From assembly GCA_964584755.1 (NCBI GenBank), contig CAZPAV010000040.1, positions 1-25,288 of the forward strand: a DNA stretch of 25,288 nucleotides. The letters run 5' to 3'. Positions 13,029-19,614 of this stretch are shown one piece after another. The first letter of the stretch is position 1. Each line of letters opens with the position of its first letter. Below the pieces are notes generated by a model, which was not told where the DNA came from, made no database searches, and was given only the letters and a program-made list of their open reading frames with translations. The position numbers were made by a program, and so were the translations under genes. Origin of the DNA: CAZPAV01 sp964584755 (GTDB lineage: Bacteria; Actinomycetota; Acidimicrobiia; Spongiisociales; UBA5794).

Positions 13029-14171
13029 TCAGGCGGTGAGCCGGGCGACGACCTCCTCGATCTGGGCGGCGAGCTCGAGGATCTCACGGTCGAGGTCGGT
13101 GCGCAGCACGAGGAGACCCTGTCCGATGGCGTCGGCGATTCCCCCTCGGAGGTCGGCGAGCTCGGCGACGAGGGCGGCGGCCCGCTCGGTGTCGCCGTTC
13201 CGCAGCGCGTCGAGGTACTCGAGCTGCCACGGGCCGTAGCGGTCGGCGGCGGCGAGCACCCCTTCCCGCGCCGTGGCGAAGGCGGGATCCTCGGGGAGGT
13301 CGGCGGCGAGCCGGGACGTCTCGGTGAGGGAGGAGGCGAGGGTGGCGGAGAGTTCGTCGAGTGTGGTGGCGTCGGCCTCGGTCGGCAGCGGCTGGGGGGT
13401 CTCGAGGAGCAGCGACGAGGTGGTGCGGTAGGCGAACCCGTGCCCCAGGCGGGTGGCGAGACGATCGGTCCGGGAGCCGACGATGGCGAGCTCGTCGCGC
13501 ACGGGAGCCAGGGCGTCGATGGGGGCCCGTGGTACGAGGGGGAGCGTTCCCGGGAGGGGCGCGGCGGCGAGGGAGGTGAGGTTGCCGGCGCGCGCGTCGA
13601 GGTCGGCCACGGTCGGGATCGCGGCGTTGACGGCATCGGCGCTGCTCGAGGGATCGGTGATGGCGGCGAGGGCTCCCTGGGCGCTCGGCAGGGCGTTGCG
13701 CAGGTCGACGAGCGCGGTCTCGTAGCGGAGGGCGACCCGGTCGGCGTCACGGACGGCGGCCCGTGGGCCCCACCAGGCGGCGAGGGCGGCGGCGAGGACG
13801 AGGAGCCCGGCGAGAACGACGGCGGTCCACCGAAAGCTGCGGCGGCTTCGGAGCGCCGGGGCGAGCTCGGCGGGGGCCCAGTCGTCGAGGATGGGGTCCA
13901 TCGGGGGGGCCGCAGGGTGCTCACCGGTGTCGTCGGGGGCGGGGGGCGCGGCGACGGCTCCCATCGTGGCGGTGGGGGGACCGCCCACGACGAATCCGAC
14001 GGACCCCGTCGTGGTGGTCTCCTGGGGGAACTCGGCGACGGGAGGCCGCTGCGCGTTCTCCGCGGCCAGGTCGTGCAGGGTGGTGAGGGGCGAGGGACTC
14101 GGCGGAGCGGCGGCGACGAGCTCGAGGAACCAGCGCCCGTCGTTCCCGGGGAGGTCCGGTTCGGGATCCAT
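13029..14171 (-). CDS. single-pass membrane protein of unknown function (Pro/Ala-rich cytoplasmic part, helical outer part)
   Basis: I do not recognise the family. With ATG 14171 the protein has 380 residues: a disordered Pro/Ala/Thr-rich N-terminus (about 1-110), one membrane helix (about 115-134, WTAVVLAGLLVLAAALAAWW) after a basic RSRRSFR, and a helical Ala/Leu-rich domain outside (about 140-380). This resembles an extracytoplasmic sensor or scaffold, but no enzyme motif is present. ATG 14171 has AGGTGG close upstream and a minus-strand TATCTT box before it. ATG 14210 (13 more residues) and an internal ATG 13 residues before the membrane segment are alternatives. It is divergent from dut, with the 5' ends overlapping. 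Confidence 0.7.
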   Translation of the reverse strand: MDPEPDLPGNDGRWFLELVAAAPPSPSPLTTLHDLAAENAQRPPVAEFPQETTTTGSVGFVVGGPPTATMGAVAAPPAPDDTGEHPAAPPMDPILDDWAPAELAPALRSRRSFRWTAVVLAGLLVLAAALAAWWGPRAAVRDADRVALRYETALVDLRNALPSAQGALAAITDPSSSADAVNAAIPTVADLDARAGNLTSLAAAPLPGTLPLVPRAPIDALAPVRDELAIVGSRTDRLATRLGHGFAYRTTSSLLLETPQPLPTEADATTLDELSATLASSLTETSRLAADLPEDPAFATAREGVLAAADRYGPWQLEYLDALRNGDTERAAALVAELADLRGGIADAIGQGLLVLRTDLDREILELAAQIEEVVARLTA

Positions 14172-14193
14172 TGCGGCCACCTGGGCTCCTCCG

Positions 14194-14202
14194 TGCGAGA
14201 AT
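14194..14202 (+). promoter_or_regulatory. extended -10 of a leaderless dut promoter
   Basis: TGC followed by GAGAAT, with GAGAAT ending 6 bases before ATG 14209. The first T of the -10 is lost, but the TGn extension is present. Confidence 0.4.
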
Positions 14203-14208
14203 CGGGCC

Positions 14209-14640
14209 ATGAAGATACCGTTCCTGAGGCTCGACGCGGCGCTTCCGGCGCCGCGTCATGTCCACGAGGGGGACGGGGGCGTGGATCTCCGGGCCCGCGA
14301 GATGGTGACTCTCGAGCCCGGTGGGCGGCGGCTGGTTCCCACGGGGGTCGCCGTCGCCATCCCCTCCGGGTTCGCCGGGCTCGTGCTGCCCCGGAGCGGT
14401 CTCGCCCTGCGTCGAGGGGTCACCGTTCTCAATGCGCCGGGTCTCGTGGACTCGGGGTATCGGGGTGAGGTGGGGGTCATCCTCGTGAACCTGGGCGGCG
14501 AGGCGGTCGTCATCGAGCGAGGGGAGCGCATCGCGCAACTCGTCGTGGTGGGCGTGGAGGATCAGGAGTTCGTCGCCGTGGAGGAGCTGCCGACGTCGGC
14601 CAGAGGAGACGCCGGGTTCGGCTCCACGGGGTCGGCGTGA
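14209..14640 (+). CDS. dut: dUTP diphosphatase (dUTPase)
   Basis: A 143-residue trimeric dUTPase that hydrolyses dUTP to dUMP, limiting uracil in DNA and feeding dTMP synthesis. All five motifs are readable: DGGVDLRA (22-29), PRSGLA (61-66), GLVDSGYRGEV (78-88, with the uracil-pocket Tyr), RGERIAQLV (104-112) and RGDAGFGSTG (132-141). ATG 14209 is leaderless by its -10 box. The start codon shares the bases CATG with the upper alternative start of the divergent membrane protein. The tRNA-Gly promoter begins 25 bases after its stop. Confidence 0.96.
   Translation: MKIPFLRLDAALPAPRHVHEGDGGVDLRAREMVTLEPGGRRLVPTGVAVAIPSGFAGLVLPRSGLALRRGVTVLNAPGLVDSGYRGEVGVILVNLGGEAVVIERGERIAQLVVVGVEDQEFVAVEELPTSARGDAGFGSTGSA
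14212..14217 (-). promoter_or_regulatory. -10 box for the minus-strand membrane-protein gene
   Basis: Minus-strand TATCTT, inside the first codons of dut. The start would be near 14205, giving a leader of about 34 bases to ATG 14171 and arguing against ATG 14210. Confidence 0.35.
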
Positions 14641-14665
14641 GCATCGAGTGTCGGAGTCGACGTGG

Positions 14666-14671
14666 TACCAT
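14666..14671 (+). promoter_or_regulatory. -10 box of the tRNA-Gly promoter
   Basis: TACCAT, with a start near 14678, four bases before the mature tRNA 5' end. Confidence 0.5.
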
Positions 14672-14681
14672 GAGCGCCAAC

Positions 14682-14754
14682 GCGGACGTAGCTCAGCTGG
14701 TAGAGCGCAACCTTGCCAAGGTTGAGGTCGCCGGTTCGAACCCGGTCGTCCGCT
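14682..14754 (+). tRNA. tRNA-Gly (anticodon GCC)
   Basis: Acceptor stem GCGGACG / CGTCCGC, D-arm TAGCTCAGCTGGTAGAGC, anticodon arm CAACC-TTGCCAA-GGTTG with anticodon GCC, T-loop TTCGAAC, discriminator T. CCA is not encoded. An intrinsic terminator follows directly. Confidence 0.95.
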
Positions 14755-14757
14755 CCG

Positions 14758-14784
14758 AGGGCGGTCGTCCGACCGCCCTTTTTT
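14758..14784 (+). terminator. intrinsic terminator after tRNA-Gly
   Basis: AGGGCGGTC (14758-14766), loop GTCC, GACCGCCCT (14771-14779), with the run TTTTTT at 14779-14784. This is the only classic hairpin-plus-T-run terminator I see in the window, and it ends one base before tRNA-Cys begins. Confidence 0.85.
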
Positions 14785-14785
14785 C

Positions 14786-14856
14786 GGCGACGTGGCCGAG
14801 TGGTTAGGCAAGGGTCTGCAAAACCCTGTACCCGGGTTCGATTCCCGGCGTCGCCT
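14786..14856 (+). tRNA. tRNA-Cys (anticodon GCA)
   Basis: Acceptor stem GGCGACG / CGTCGCC, anticodon arm AGGGT-CTGCAAA-ACCCT with anticodon GCA, T-loop TTCGATT, discriminator T as usual for Cys. CCA is not encoded. It begins one base after the T run of the preceding terminator and has no visible -10 of its own, so its transcription is unexplained. Confidence 0.95.
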
Positions 14857-14862
14857 CGGGGA

Positions 14863-14868
14863 TACAAT
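14863..14868 (+). promoter_or_regulatory. -10 box of the tRNA-Val(GAC) promoter
   Basis: TACAAT, ending ten bases before the tRNA. Confidence 0.5.
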
Positions 14869-14878
14869 GCCCCCGAGA

Positions 14879-14950
14879 GGGCGCTTAGCTCAGCGGGAGA
14901 GCGCTGCCTTGACGCGGCAGAGGTCACTGGTTCGATCCCAGTAGCGCCCA
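14879..14950 (+). tRNA. tRNA-Val (anticodon GAC)
   Basis: Acceptor stem GGGCGCT / AGCGCCC, anticodon arm CTGCC-TTGACGC-GGCAG with anticodon GAC, T-loop TTCGATC, discriminator A. CCA is not encoded. Downstream is a GC-rich hairpin (GGGGC-GTGGT-GCCCC, 14969-14983) without a T run. It differs from the second tRNA-Val (25216) at only two bases. Confidence 0.95.
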
Positions 14951-15052
14951 CCGGTGGGGCCTCCGGTTGGGGCGTGGTGCCCCGGCCGCGCGGCGGGGCC
15001 CCGGTCGAGGACGACGCGAGGCGGCGGTGCGCCAGGTCCCGACGGTCCCACC

Positions 15053-15058
15053 TAGGGT
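15053..15058 (+). promoter_or_regulatory. -10 box of a leaderless promoter for the PNPOx-like gene
   Basis: TAGGGT, 7 bases before GTG 15066. Confidence 0.5.
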
Positions 15059-15065
15059 GGCGTCC

Positions 15066-15548
15066 GTGGCTTCCTGGGCGGCATTCACGGCGGAGGAGTC
15101 CGATCTGGCCGCAGTGGTCCGGGGGCGCTTCGCTGCCCACCGGCACGCCCTACTGGCGACGCTCGACCGCAGCGGCGCGCCCCGGATCAGCGGTCTCGAG
15201 GTCCATTTCTGGCACGGCGAGCTCTGGTTGGCGATGATGCCGGGATCGGTCAAGGTGGCCGACCTCCGGCGTGATCCCCGCTTCGCCCTCCACGGGGCGC
15301 CGCTCGACCTGGATCTCACCGAGGGTGACGCCAAGGTGCGGGGGCGCGCCGTGGAGGTGAGCGACCCCGCGACGATCGCGGCGTTCGCCCGGTCGCTCCC
15401 TCAGGGGGCGGCTCCGCCCACCGGCATCGTGCTGTTCCGTGCCGAGATCGCCTCGGTGTCGCTGGTCGCGGCCGCCCCGAAGCGGGACCGGCTCATCGTG
15501 GCGACCTGGCGACCCGGGAAGCCCGTGGTGCGGCGGGAGGTCCGCTGA
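15066..15548 (+). CDS. pyridoxamine 5'-phosphate oxidase-like (flavin/F420-binding split-barrel) protein
   Basis: A 160-residue split-beta-barrel protein of the PNPOx-like superfamily: RHALLATLDRSGAPRISGLEVHFWHGELWLAMMPGS is the typical first sheet in shape, followed by KVADLRRDPRFALHG and a C-terminal strand region. In actinobacteria many such proteins bind FMN or F420, so a small oxidoreductase is likely; the substrate is unknown. GTG 15066 is chosen from the -10 box at 7 bases and because the longer frame (to 14967) begins in Arg-rich, non-coding-looking sequence. It follows the tRNA cluster and precedes the PaaK-type gene, with separate promoters. Confidence 0.8.
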   Translation: MASWAAFTAEESDLAAVVRGRFAAHRHALLATLDRSGAPRISGLEVHFWHGELWLAMMPGSVKVADLRRDPRFALHGAPLDLDLTEGDAKVRGRAVEVSDPATIAAFARSLPQGAAPPTGIVLFRAEIASVSLVAAAPKRDRLIVATWRPGKPVVRREVR

Positions 15549-15587
15549 GGGCACGAGTGGAGGTGGGGGGCGCGGAGGGGGAACGAG

Positions 15588-15593
15588 TATCGT
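15588..15593 (+). promoter_or_regulatory. -10 box for the PaaK-type ligase gene
   Basis: TATCGT, with a start near 15600 and a leader of about 24 bases containing GGAGG (15610-15614). Confidence 0.45.
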
Positions 15594-15623
15594 GTCGGGT
15601 CGAACGATCGGAGGCCGCATCAC

Positions 15624-16940
15624 ATGACGTACCTGTTCCAACCCGAGATCGAGACCATGGATCCCGACGAGAAGGCGGCGCTGCAAGGCCGTCGGCTGCG
15701 CTCCCTGCTCGAGCGCCTGGCGGCGTGCGACACCCCGTACTGGCGGGAGAAGCTCGCCGGGGTGGACGTCGACGAGATCGACTCGATCGACGACATCCGC
15801 CGGCTCCCCTTCACCTGGAAGCAGGAGTTCCGGGACACCTACCCCTACGGGATGTTGGCGGTGCCGCGGGAGGACCTCGTGCGCGTCCACGCCTCGTCGG
15901 GGACGTCGGGGAAGCCCACGATCGTCGGCTACACGGCCCGGGACGTCGCCATCTTCGCCGAGGTGAACGCACGGGCGATCGCGGTGGCCGGCGGTCGACC
16001 CTCCGACGTCGTCCACGTCGCCTACGGCTACGGGCTCTTCACCGGGGGCCTGGGTCTCCACTACGGCGTCGAGCGTCTCGGCGCGGCCGCGGTGCCGGCC
16101 TCGGGCGGCAACCCGGGGTTCCAGCTCACCCTCATGGCCGATCTCGGCGCCGACGGGCTGGCCTGCACCCCGTCGTTCGCCCTGCTCCTGGGTGAGCGGG
16201 CCACGACCTCGGGCATCCGCGACGACCTGCGGGTCCGGTACGGGATCCTCGGGGCGGAGCCGTGGTCGGAGGGGATGCGTCAGCGGATCGAGGAGGTCTG
16301 GGGCGGCGGATTCCAGGCCGTCGACATCTACGGCCTGTCGGAGGTGATCGGGCCGGGTGTGGCCATCGAGAGCCCCGCGGCGAAGGGGGCCCTCGCCGTC
16401 TTCGACGACCACTTCTACCCGGAGATCGTCGACCCCGAGACGGGGGAGCCCCTGCCCGACGGGGAGGTGGGTGAGCTCGTCATCACCACCCTCACCAAGG
16501 AGGGTCAGCCGGTCCTGCGCTACCGGACCCGCGACCTCACCCGGTTCGTGGCCGAGCCCGGGGCCGACGGGCGGACGTTCCGGCGGATCGCCCGGCTCAT
16601 GGGACGGGTGGACGACATGCTCATCATCCGCGGCATCAACGTCTTCCCTCGGGAGGTCGAGACGGTGCTCCTCGACGACGAGGCGATCGGGGGGCAGTAC
16701 GGGATCGTCGTCGACCGGCGGACGACGCTTCCCGAGCTGCGGGTCGTCGCCGAGCTGGCCGACGCCGCACTCGTGCCGCGCAAGGAGGAGATCCGGCGAC
16801 GTGTGGCCAAGGCCCTGCTCGAACGGGTTCGCATCCGCGTCGAGGTCGACCTGCGGGACCCGGGAACCCTGCCTCGACAGGAGGTGGGGAAGGCGAAGCG
16901 GGTGTTCGAGCAGACCGGGGACGAGGCGCCTTTCGGCTGA
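15624..16940 (+). CDS. phenylacetate-CoA ligase family protein (PaaK-type)
   Basis: A 438-residue ATP-dependent aryl-CoA ligase of the AMP-forming superfamily, PaaK branch. The P-loop is SSGTSGKPTIVGYT (residues about 91-104); YGLSEVIGPGVA, GELVITTLTKEGQPVLRYRTRDL, GRVDDMLIIRGINVFP and the C-terminal lysine motif VGKAKRV are all present, so it should be active. Canonical PaaK makes phenylacetyl-CoA. No other paa gene is near, so the substrate could be phenylacetate or another aromatic acid. ATG 15624 has GGAGG at 9 bases. It ends 4 bases before the convergent hpt stop. Confidence 0.92.
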   Translation: MTYLFQPEIETMDPDEKAALQGRRLRSLLERLAACDTPYWREKLAGVDVDEIDSIDDIRRLPFTWKQEFRDTYPYGMLAVPREDLVRVHASSGTSGKPTIVGYTARDVAIFAEVNARAIAVAGGRPSDVVHVAYGYGLFTGGLGLHYGVERLGAAAVPASGGNPGFQLTLMADLGADGLACTPSFALLLGERATTSGIRDDLRVRYGILGAEPWSEGMRQRIEEVWGGGFQAVDIYGLSEVIGPGVAIESPAAKGALAVFDDHFYPEIVDPETGEPLPDGEVGELVITTLTKEGQPVLRYRTRDLTRFVAEPGADGRTFRRIARLMGRVDDMLIIRGINVFPREVETVLLDDEAIGGQYGIVVDRRTTLPELRVVAELADAALVPRKEEIRRRVAKALLERVRIRVEVDLRDPGTLPRQEVGKAKRVFEQTGDEAPFG

Positions 16941-16944
16941 CTCC

Positions 16945-17451
16945 TCACGTCCCGGGAATGGCCCAGATCTCCGGCAGCTCGCGGTAGCGCTCGGCGAAGT
17001 CGATCCCGTATCCGACGACGAAACCTCGGGGGGTCCACAACCCCATGTAGTCGGGCTCGGGGCTCCCCTCGCGCACGAGGAGGGCGCAGGTGCTCACCGA
17101 GGCGGGACGGCCGGCGCGCAGCCGGGCGGTCACGACGTCGACGGTGAGTCCGGTGTCGAGGATGTCCTCGACGACGACGACGTGCCGGTCGGTGATGTCG
17201 GTCTCGATGTCCTTCGTGATCTCGACGGCGCCCGAGGAGTGCGTGCCGGTGCCGTAGGAGCGCGCCCGGATGAAGTCCACCTGGAGCGGAATCGTCATGG
17301 CGCGGATGAGATCCGCCAGGAAGACGAACGAGCCGGTGAGGATGCCGACGAGCAGGAGCTCGTGTCCCTCGTGGTCGGTCGAGATCTCGCCGGCGATGCG
17401 CTGCACCGCCTCGTGGATCTCCTCGGTGCTGAAGCGAGGGACGAGTTCCAT
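16945..17451 (-). CDS. hpt: hypoxanthine phosphoribosyltransferase
   Basis: A 168-residue purine-salvage enzyme forming IMP/GMP from hypoxanthine/guanine and PRPP. The PRPP motif is VVVVEDILDTGLT (91-103). VGILTGSFVFLADL (35-48), SYGTGTHSSG (65-74) and the base-contact segment near GFVVGYGIDFAERYRELPEI are typical. Length fits the family (about 170-185). ATG 17451 is preceded on the minus strand by TAAGAT at 6 bases, so it is probably leaderless. In many bacteria hpt sits between tilS and ftsH; here it is alone, between two plus-strand genes. Confidence 0.94.
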   Translation of the reverse strand: MELVPRFSTEEIHEAVQRIAGEISTDHEGHELLLVGILTGSFVFLADLIRAMTIPLQVDFIRARSYGTGTHSSGAVEITKDIETDITDRHVVVVEDILDTGLTVDVVTARLRAGRPASVSTCALLVREGSPEPDYMGLWTPRGFVVGYGIDFAERYRELPEIWAIPGT

Positions 17452-17457
17452 GACGTC

Positions 17458-17463
17458 ATCTTA
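17458..17463 (-). promoter_or_regulatory. -10 box of a leaderless hpt promoter
   Basis: Minus-strand TAAGAT, 6 bases before the hpt ATG. Confidence 0.55.
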
Positions 17464-17521
17464 CGGCTCCGGGCCCGTCCCGTCCCCACCACGGAAAGCG
17501 CGCAAGGGCTCCGCAGCGTGG

Positions 17522-17527
17522 TAGAAT
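17522..17527 (+). promoter_or_regulatory. -10 box for the 94-residue unknown gene
   Basis: TAGAAT, with a start near 17534 and a leader of about 21 bases holding AAGGAAGGAAGG. Confidence 0.5.
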
Positions 17528-17554
17528 GTCACCGGGCACAGAAGGAAGGAAGGC

Positions 17555-17839
17555 ATGCTGGAGTTCGAGCTCATCGAGTTCCGGGAACCGGCGGTGGAGC
17601 CCGGCAAACCGTTCCCCGGCACCCTCGAGGAGCGGCTCGGGGTGTTCCCCACGGAGGCCGAGGCGGTCACCGCCGGACGGGAGGCGTGGCGAGCGTTCCG
17701 CGCCGGCGGCTCACGGGACGTGGCGTGGTGGATCGTTCGGGTTCCCGGCGAGCCTCTGGCCCGGTGGATCGCCGACAGCGCCAGTCCCACCGAGAAGGTG
17801 CTCGATCTGCGCACGAAGACCCTCGTCGAGATCTCCTGA
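17555..17839 (+). CDS. small acidic hypothetical protein (94 aa)
   Basis: I do not recognise it. It has a clear promoter (TAGAAT 17522-17527), a strong ribosome binding site (GGAAGGAAGG, 17543-17552) and strong GC third-position bias, so it is a real gene. The protein is soluble-looking, with an EFELIEFREP start, an Ala/Glu-rich helix (EAEAVTAGREAWRAFRAG), a Trp pair (DVAWWIVRVPGEPLARWI) and a C-terminal strand-like VLDLRTKTLVEIS. It has no Cys, membrane helix or known motif. It lies alone between hpt (divergent) and the acyl-CoA-synthetase-like gene. Confidence 0.75.
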   Translation: MLEFELIEFREPAVEPGKPFPGTLEERLGVFPTEAEAVTAGREAWRAFRAGGSRDVAWWIVRVPGEPLARWIADSASPTEKVLDLRTKTLVEIS

Positions 17840-17855
17840 CCCCGTCCCCGCCGGG

Positions 17856-17861
17856 TAGCAT
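17856..17861 (+). promoter_or_regulatory. -10 box for the acyl-CoA-synthetase-like gene
   Basis: TAGCAT, with a start near 17868, six bases before GTG 17874. Confidence 0.4.
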
Positions 17862-17873
17862 CGTGCCACGGCG

Positions 17874-19586
17874 GTGATTCGCCACCGCCCCGAGTCCCCA
17901 CGAGCGTCTCCCGTGGACAGCACGATCCCCGCATGCGTCCTCCGCAACGCGGAACGCCTGGCGGCGCGCCCCGCCTTCTGGACGCGCGACCACGGCCGCT
18001 GGGTGGAGACCACGTGGGAGGCGTACGGACGGCACGTGCGCCGGGCGGCCCGCTCCCTGGTGGCCGCGGGCGTGGCGCCGGGCGATGCGGTGGCGCTCCT
18101 GGGGAGGAACCGGCCGGAGTGGACGGTCGTCTGCGTCGGGGCGATGGCCGCCGGCGCCGTCGCCGTCGGGCTGCCGCCGGAGGCTGCCGCGCCGGAGATC
18201 GCCGCGGCGCTCGAACGCACCGCGCCGGCCGTGGTGCTCGTGGAGGACCGAGCCCAGTGGGAGAAGGTGGCCACCGCCCGGTCCCGACTCGCCCGGCCTC
18301 CCGGGATCGTGACGATGCGTGGCACGGAGGTCCCCGACGGGGACACCTCGTCGTGGCGGGCCTTCCTCGAGGTCGGCGCCGCGCTGCCCGAGGGGGCGGT
18401 GGCGGAGCGACTCGCCGCGTCGGGTCCGAGCACGCCGGCGACGATCGTGTTCTCCGCGGGAACCACGGGGACCCCGCGCGGGACTCGTCTCACCCACGAC
18501 AACCTCCTGTGGGCCGCCGGGGCCCTGCGCGACCGACTCGGGATGTCGCAGGAGGACCGCACCCTGTCGTACCTCCCGCCTTCTCACGTGTTCGAGCACC
18601 TCTTCGCCGTCGACGTCCCGGCGGTGAGCGGGGCCGGTGTCGCCTTCGGGCTCTCCTCGGGGCGGGTTCCCCGCGACCTCCGCGAGATCCAGCCCACGGT
18701 GTTCTTCGGGACACCGGAGATCTGGCACGGGTTGGCGAGGCGGGCACGCGCCGAGTGGCGACGACGACGCGGCCTGCAACTCCGGATCGCGGCGCGCGCC
18801 ATGGAGGTGAACCGGACGGTGGTGGCGCTGCGGCGGAGGGGTGCGGAACCGGAGGGCCTGCTGCGGCTCCGCCACTCCTTGGCGCGCCGGCGCTTCACGG
18901 GCCGGGCACGGCGGGCCTTGGGTCTCGGGGAGCTGCGAGTGGCCGTCACCGGCGGGGGAGCGCTCGCCGCGGAGGCGGTCGCCGCGCTGGTGGGCCTCGA
19001 CGTGTGGGTGCACGACCTCTACGGAACGACCGAGACGACGGGGGTGGGCACCATCGACGGGAGGTGCCCGGGGGGGGAGATCCGCCTGGCCCCCGACGGG
19101 GAGATCCTCCTGCGGGGCCGCGGCGTGGCCGCCGGGGGCCTCGATGCGCCCGGGCCGGGGGAGGACGGGTGGCTCCGTTCGGGGGATCTCGGGGTGTGGG
19201 ACGAGCAGGGAAGGCTGACGGTGACGGGCCGGCGGGGGGACGTCCTCGTCACGGACGGCACGCCGGTGTCGCTGCGGGCGCTCGAGGGCCGGCTCGAGAG
19301 CCACGACGGGATCGCCCGTGCGGTGATCGTGACCGACGGTCGGGGCGGCCTCGGGGTGCTCGTCGCCGCCGACCCCGACCGGGCCGATGTGACGCCGCGG
19401 CACGTCGCGTCGGTGGTGGCGAGCCTGAACGAGCGGCTTCCCGCCGGGGCCCGCCTGGGGCGCGTCCACGTGCTCGACCGGGTGCCGTCTCGGGAGCGGG
19501 GCGAGGTGACCCCGTTGGGCGAGATCCGGCGTCACGTCGTGGCGCGGCACTTCGCCGCGGAGATCGAGGCCCTCCTCGCCGGGTAA
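17874..19586 (+). CDS. AMP-binding acyl-CoA-synthetase-like protein with altered catalytic motifs
   Basis: 570 residues with the fold of long-chain fatty acyl-CoA synthetases (FadD15-like). The core motifs can be followed: P-loop FSAGTTGTPRGTRLTHDNL (about 193-211), YLPPSHVFEH (233-242), YGTTETTG (383-390), GWLRSGDLG (432-440) and GRRGDVLV (452-459). Three usual features are changed. The P-loop Lys is Arg202. The GGKNVAP hinge region reads DGTPVSLR. The C-terminal TPTLKxxR motif reads TPLGEIRR (546-553), with Glu550 where the adenylation lysine belongs. The first half-reaction may therefore be impaired or the substrate unusual. The start is GTG 17874 or GTG 17913, the latter giving a more typical N-terminus. 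nfuA follows with its own promoter. Confidence 0.85.
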   Translation: MIRHRPESPRASPVDSTIPACVLRNAERLAARPAFWTRDHGRWVETTWEAYGRHVRRAARSLVAAGVAPGDAVALLGRNRPEWTVVCVGAMAAGAVAVGLPPEAAAPEIAAALERTAPAVVLVEDRAQWEKVATARSRLARPPGIVTMRGTEVPDGDTSSWRAFLEVGAALPEGAVAERLAASGPSTPATIVFSAGTTGTPRGTRLTHDNLLWAAGALRDRLGMSQEDRTLSYLPPSHVFEHLFAVDVPAVSGAGVAFGLSSGRVPRDLREIQPTVFFGTPEIWHGLARRARAEWRRRRGLQLRIAARAMEVNRTVVALRRRGAEPEGLLRLRHSLARRRFTGRARRALGLGELRVAVTGGGALAAEAVAALVGLDVWVHDLYGTTETTGVGTIDGRCPGGEIRLAPDGEILLRGRGVAAGGLDAPGPGEDGWLRSGDLGVWDEQGRLTVTGRRGDVLVTDGTPVSLRALEGRLESHDGIARAVIVTDGRGGLGVLVAADPDRADVTPRHVASVVASLNERLPAGARLGRVHVLDRVPSRERGEVTPLGEIRRHVVARHFAAEIEALLAG

Positions 19587-19601
19587 CGGGAGCAGCCTCG
19601 G

Positions 19602-19607
19602 TACCAT
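19602..19607 (+). promoter_or_regulatory. -10 box of a leaderless nfuA promoter
   Basis: TACCAT, 7 bases before ATG 19615, with no Shine-Dalgarno sequence between. Confidence 0.6.
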
Positions 19608-19614
19608 CCCACCC

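Noticed and set aside
16821..16830. GAACGGGTTC as a possible LexA box
   Set aside because: The spacer is 2 bases instead of 4 and it lies inside the PaaK coding region.
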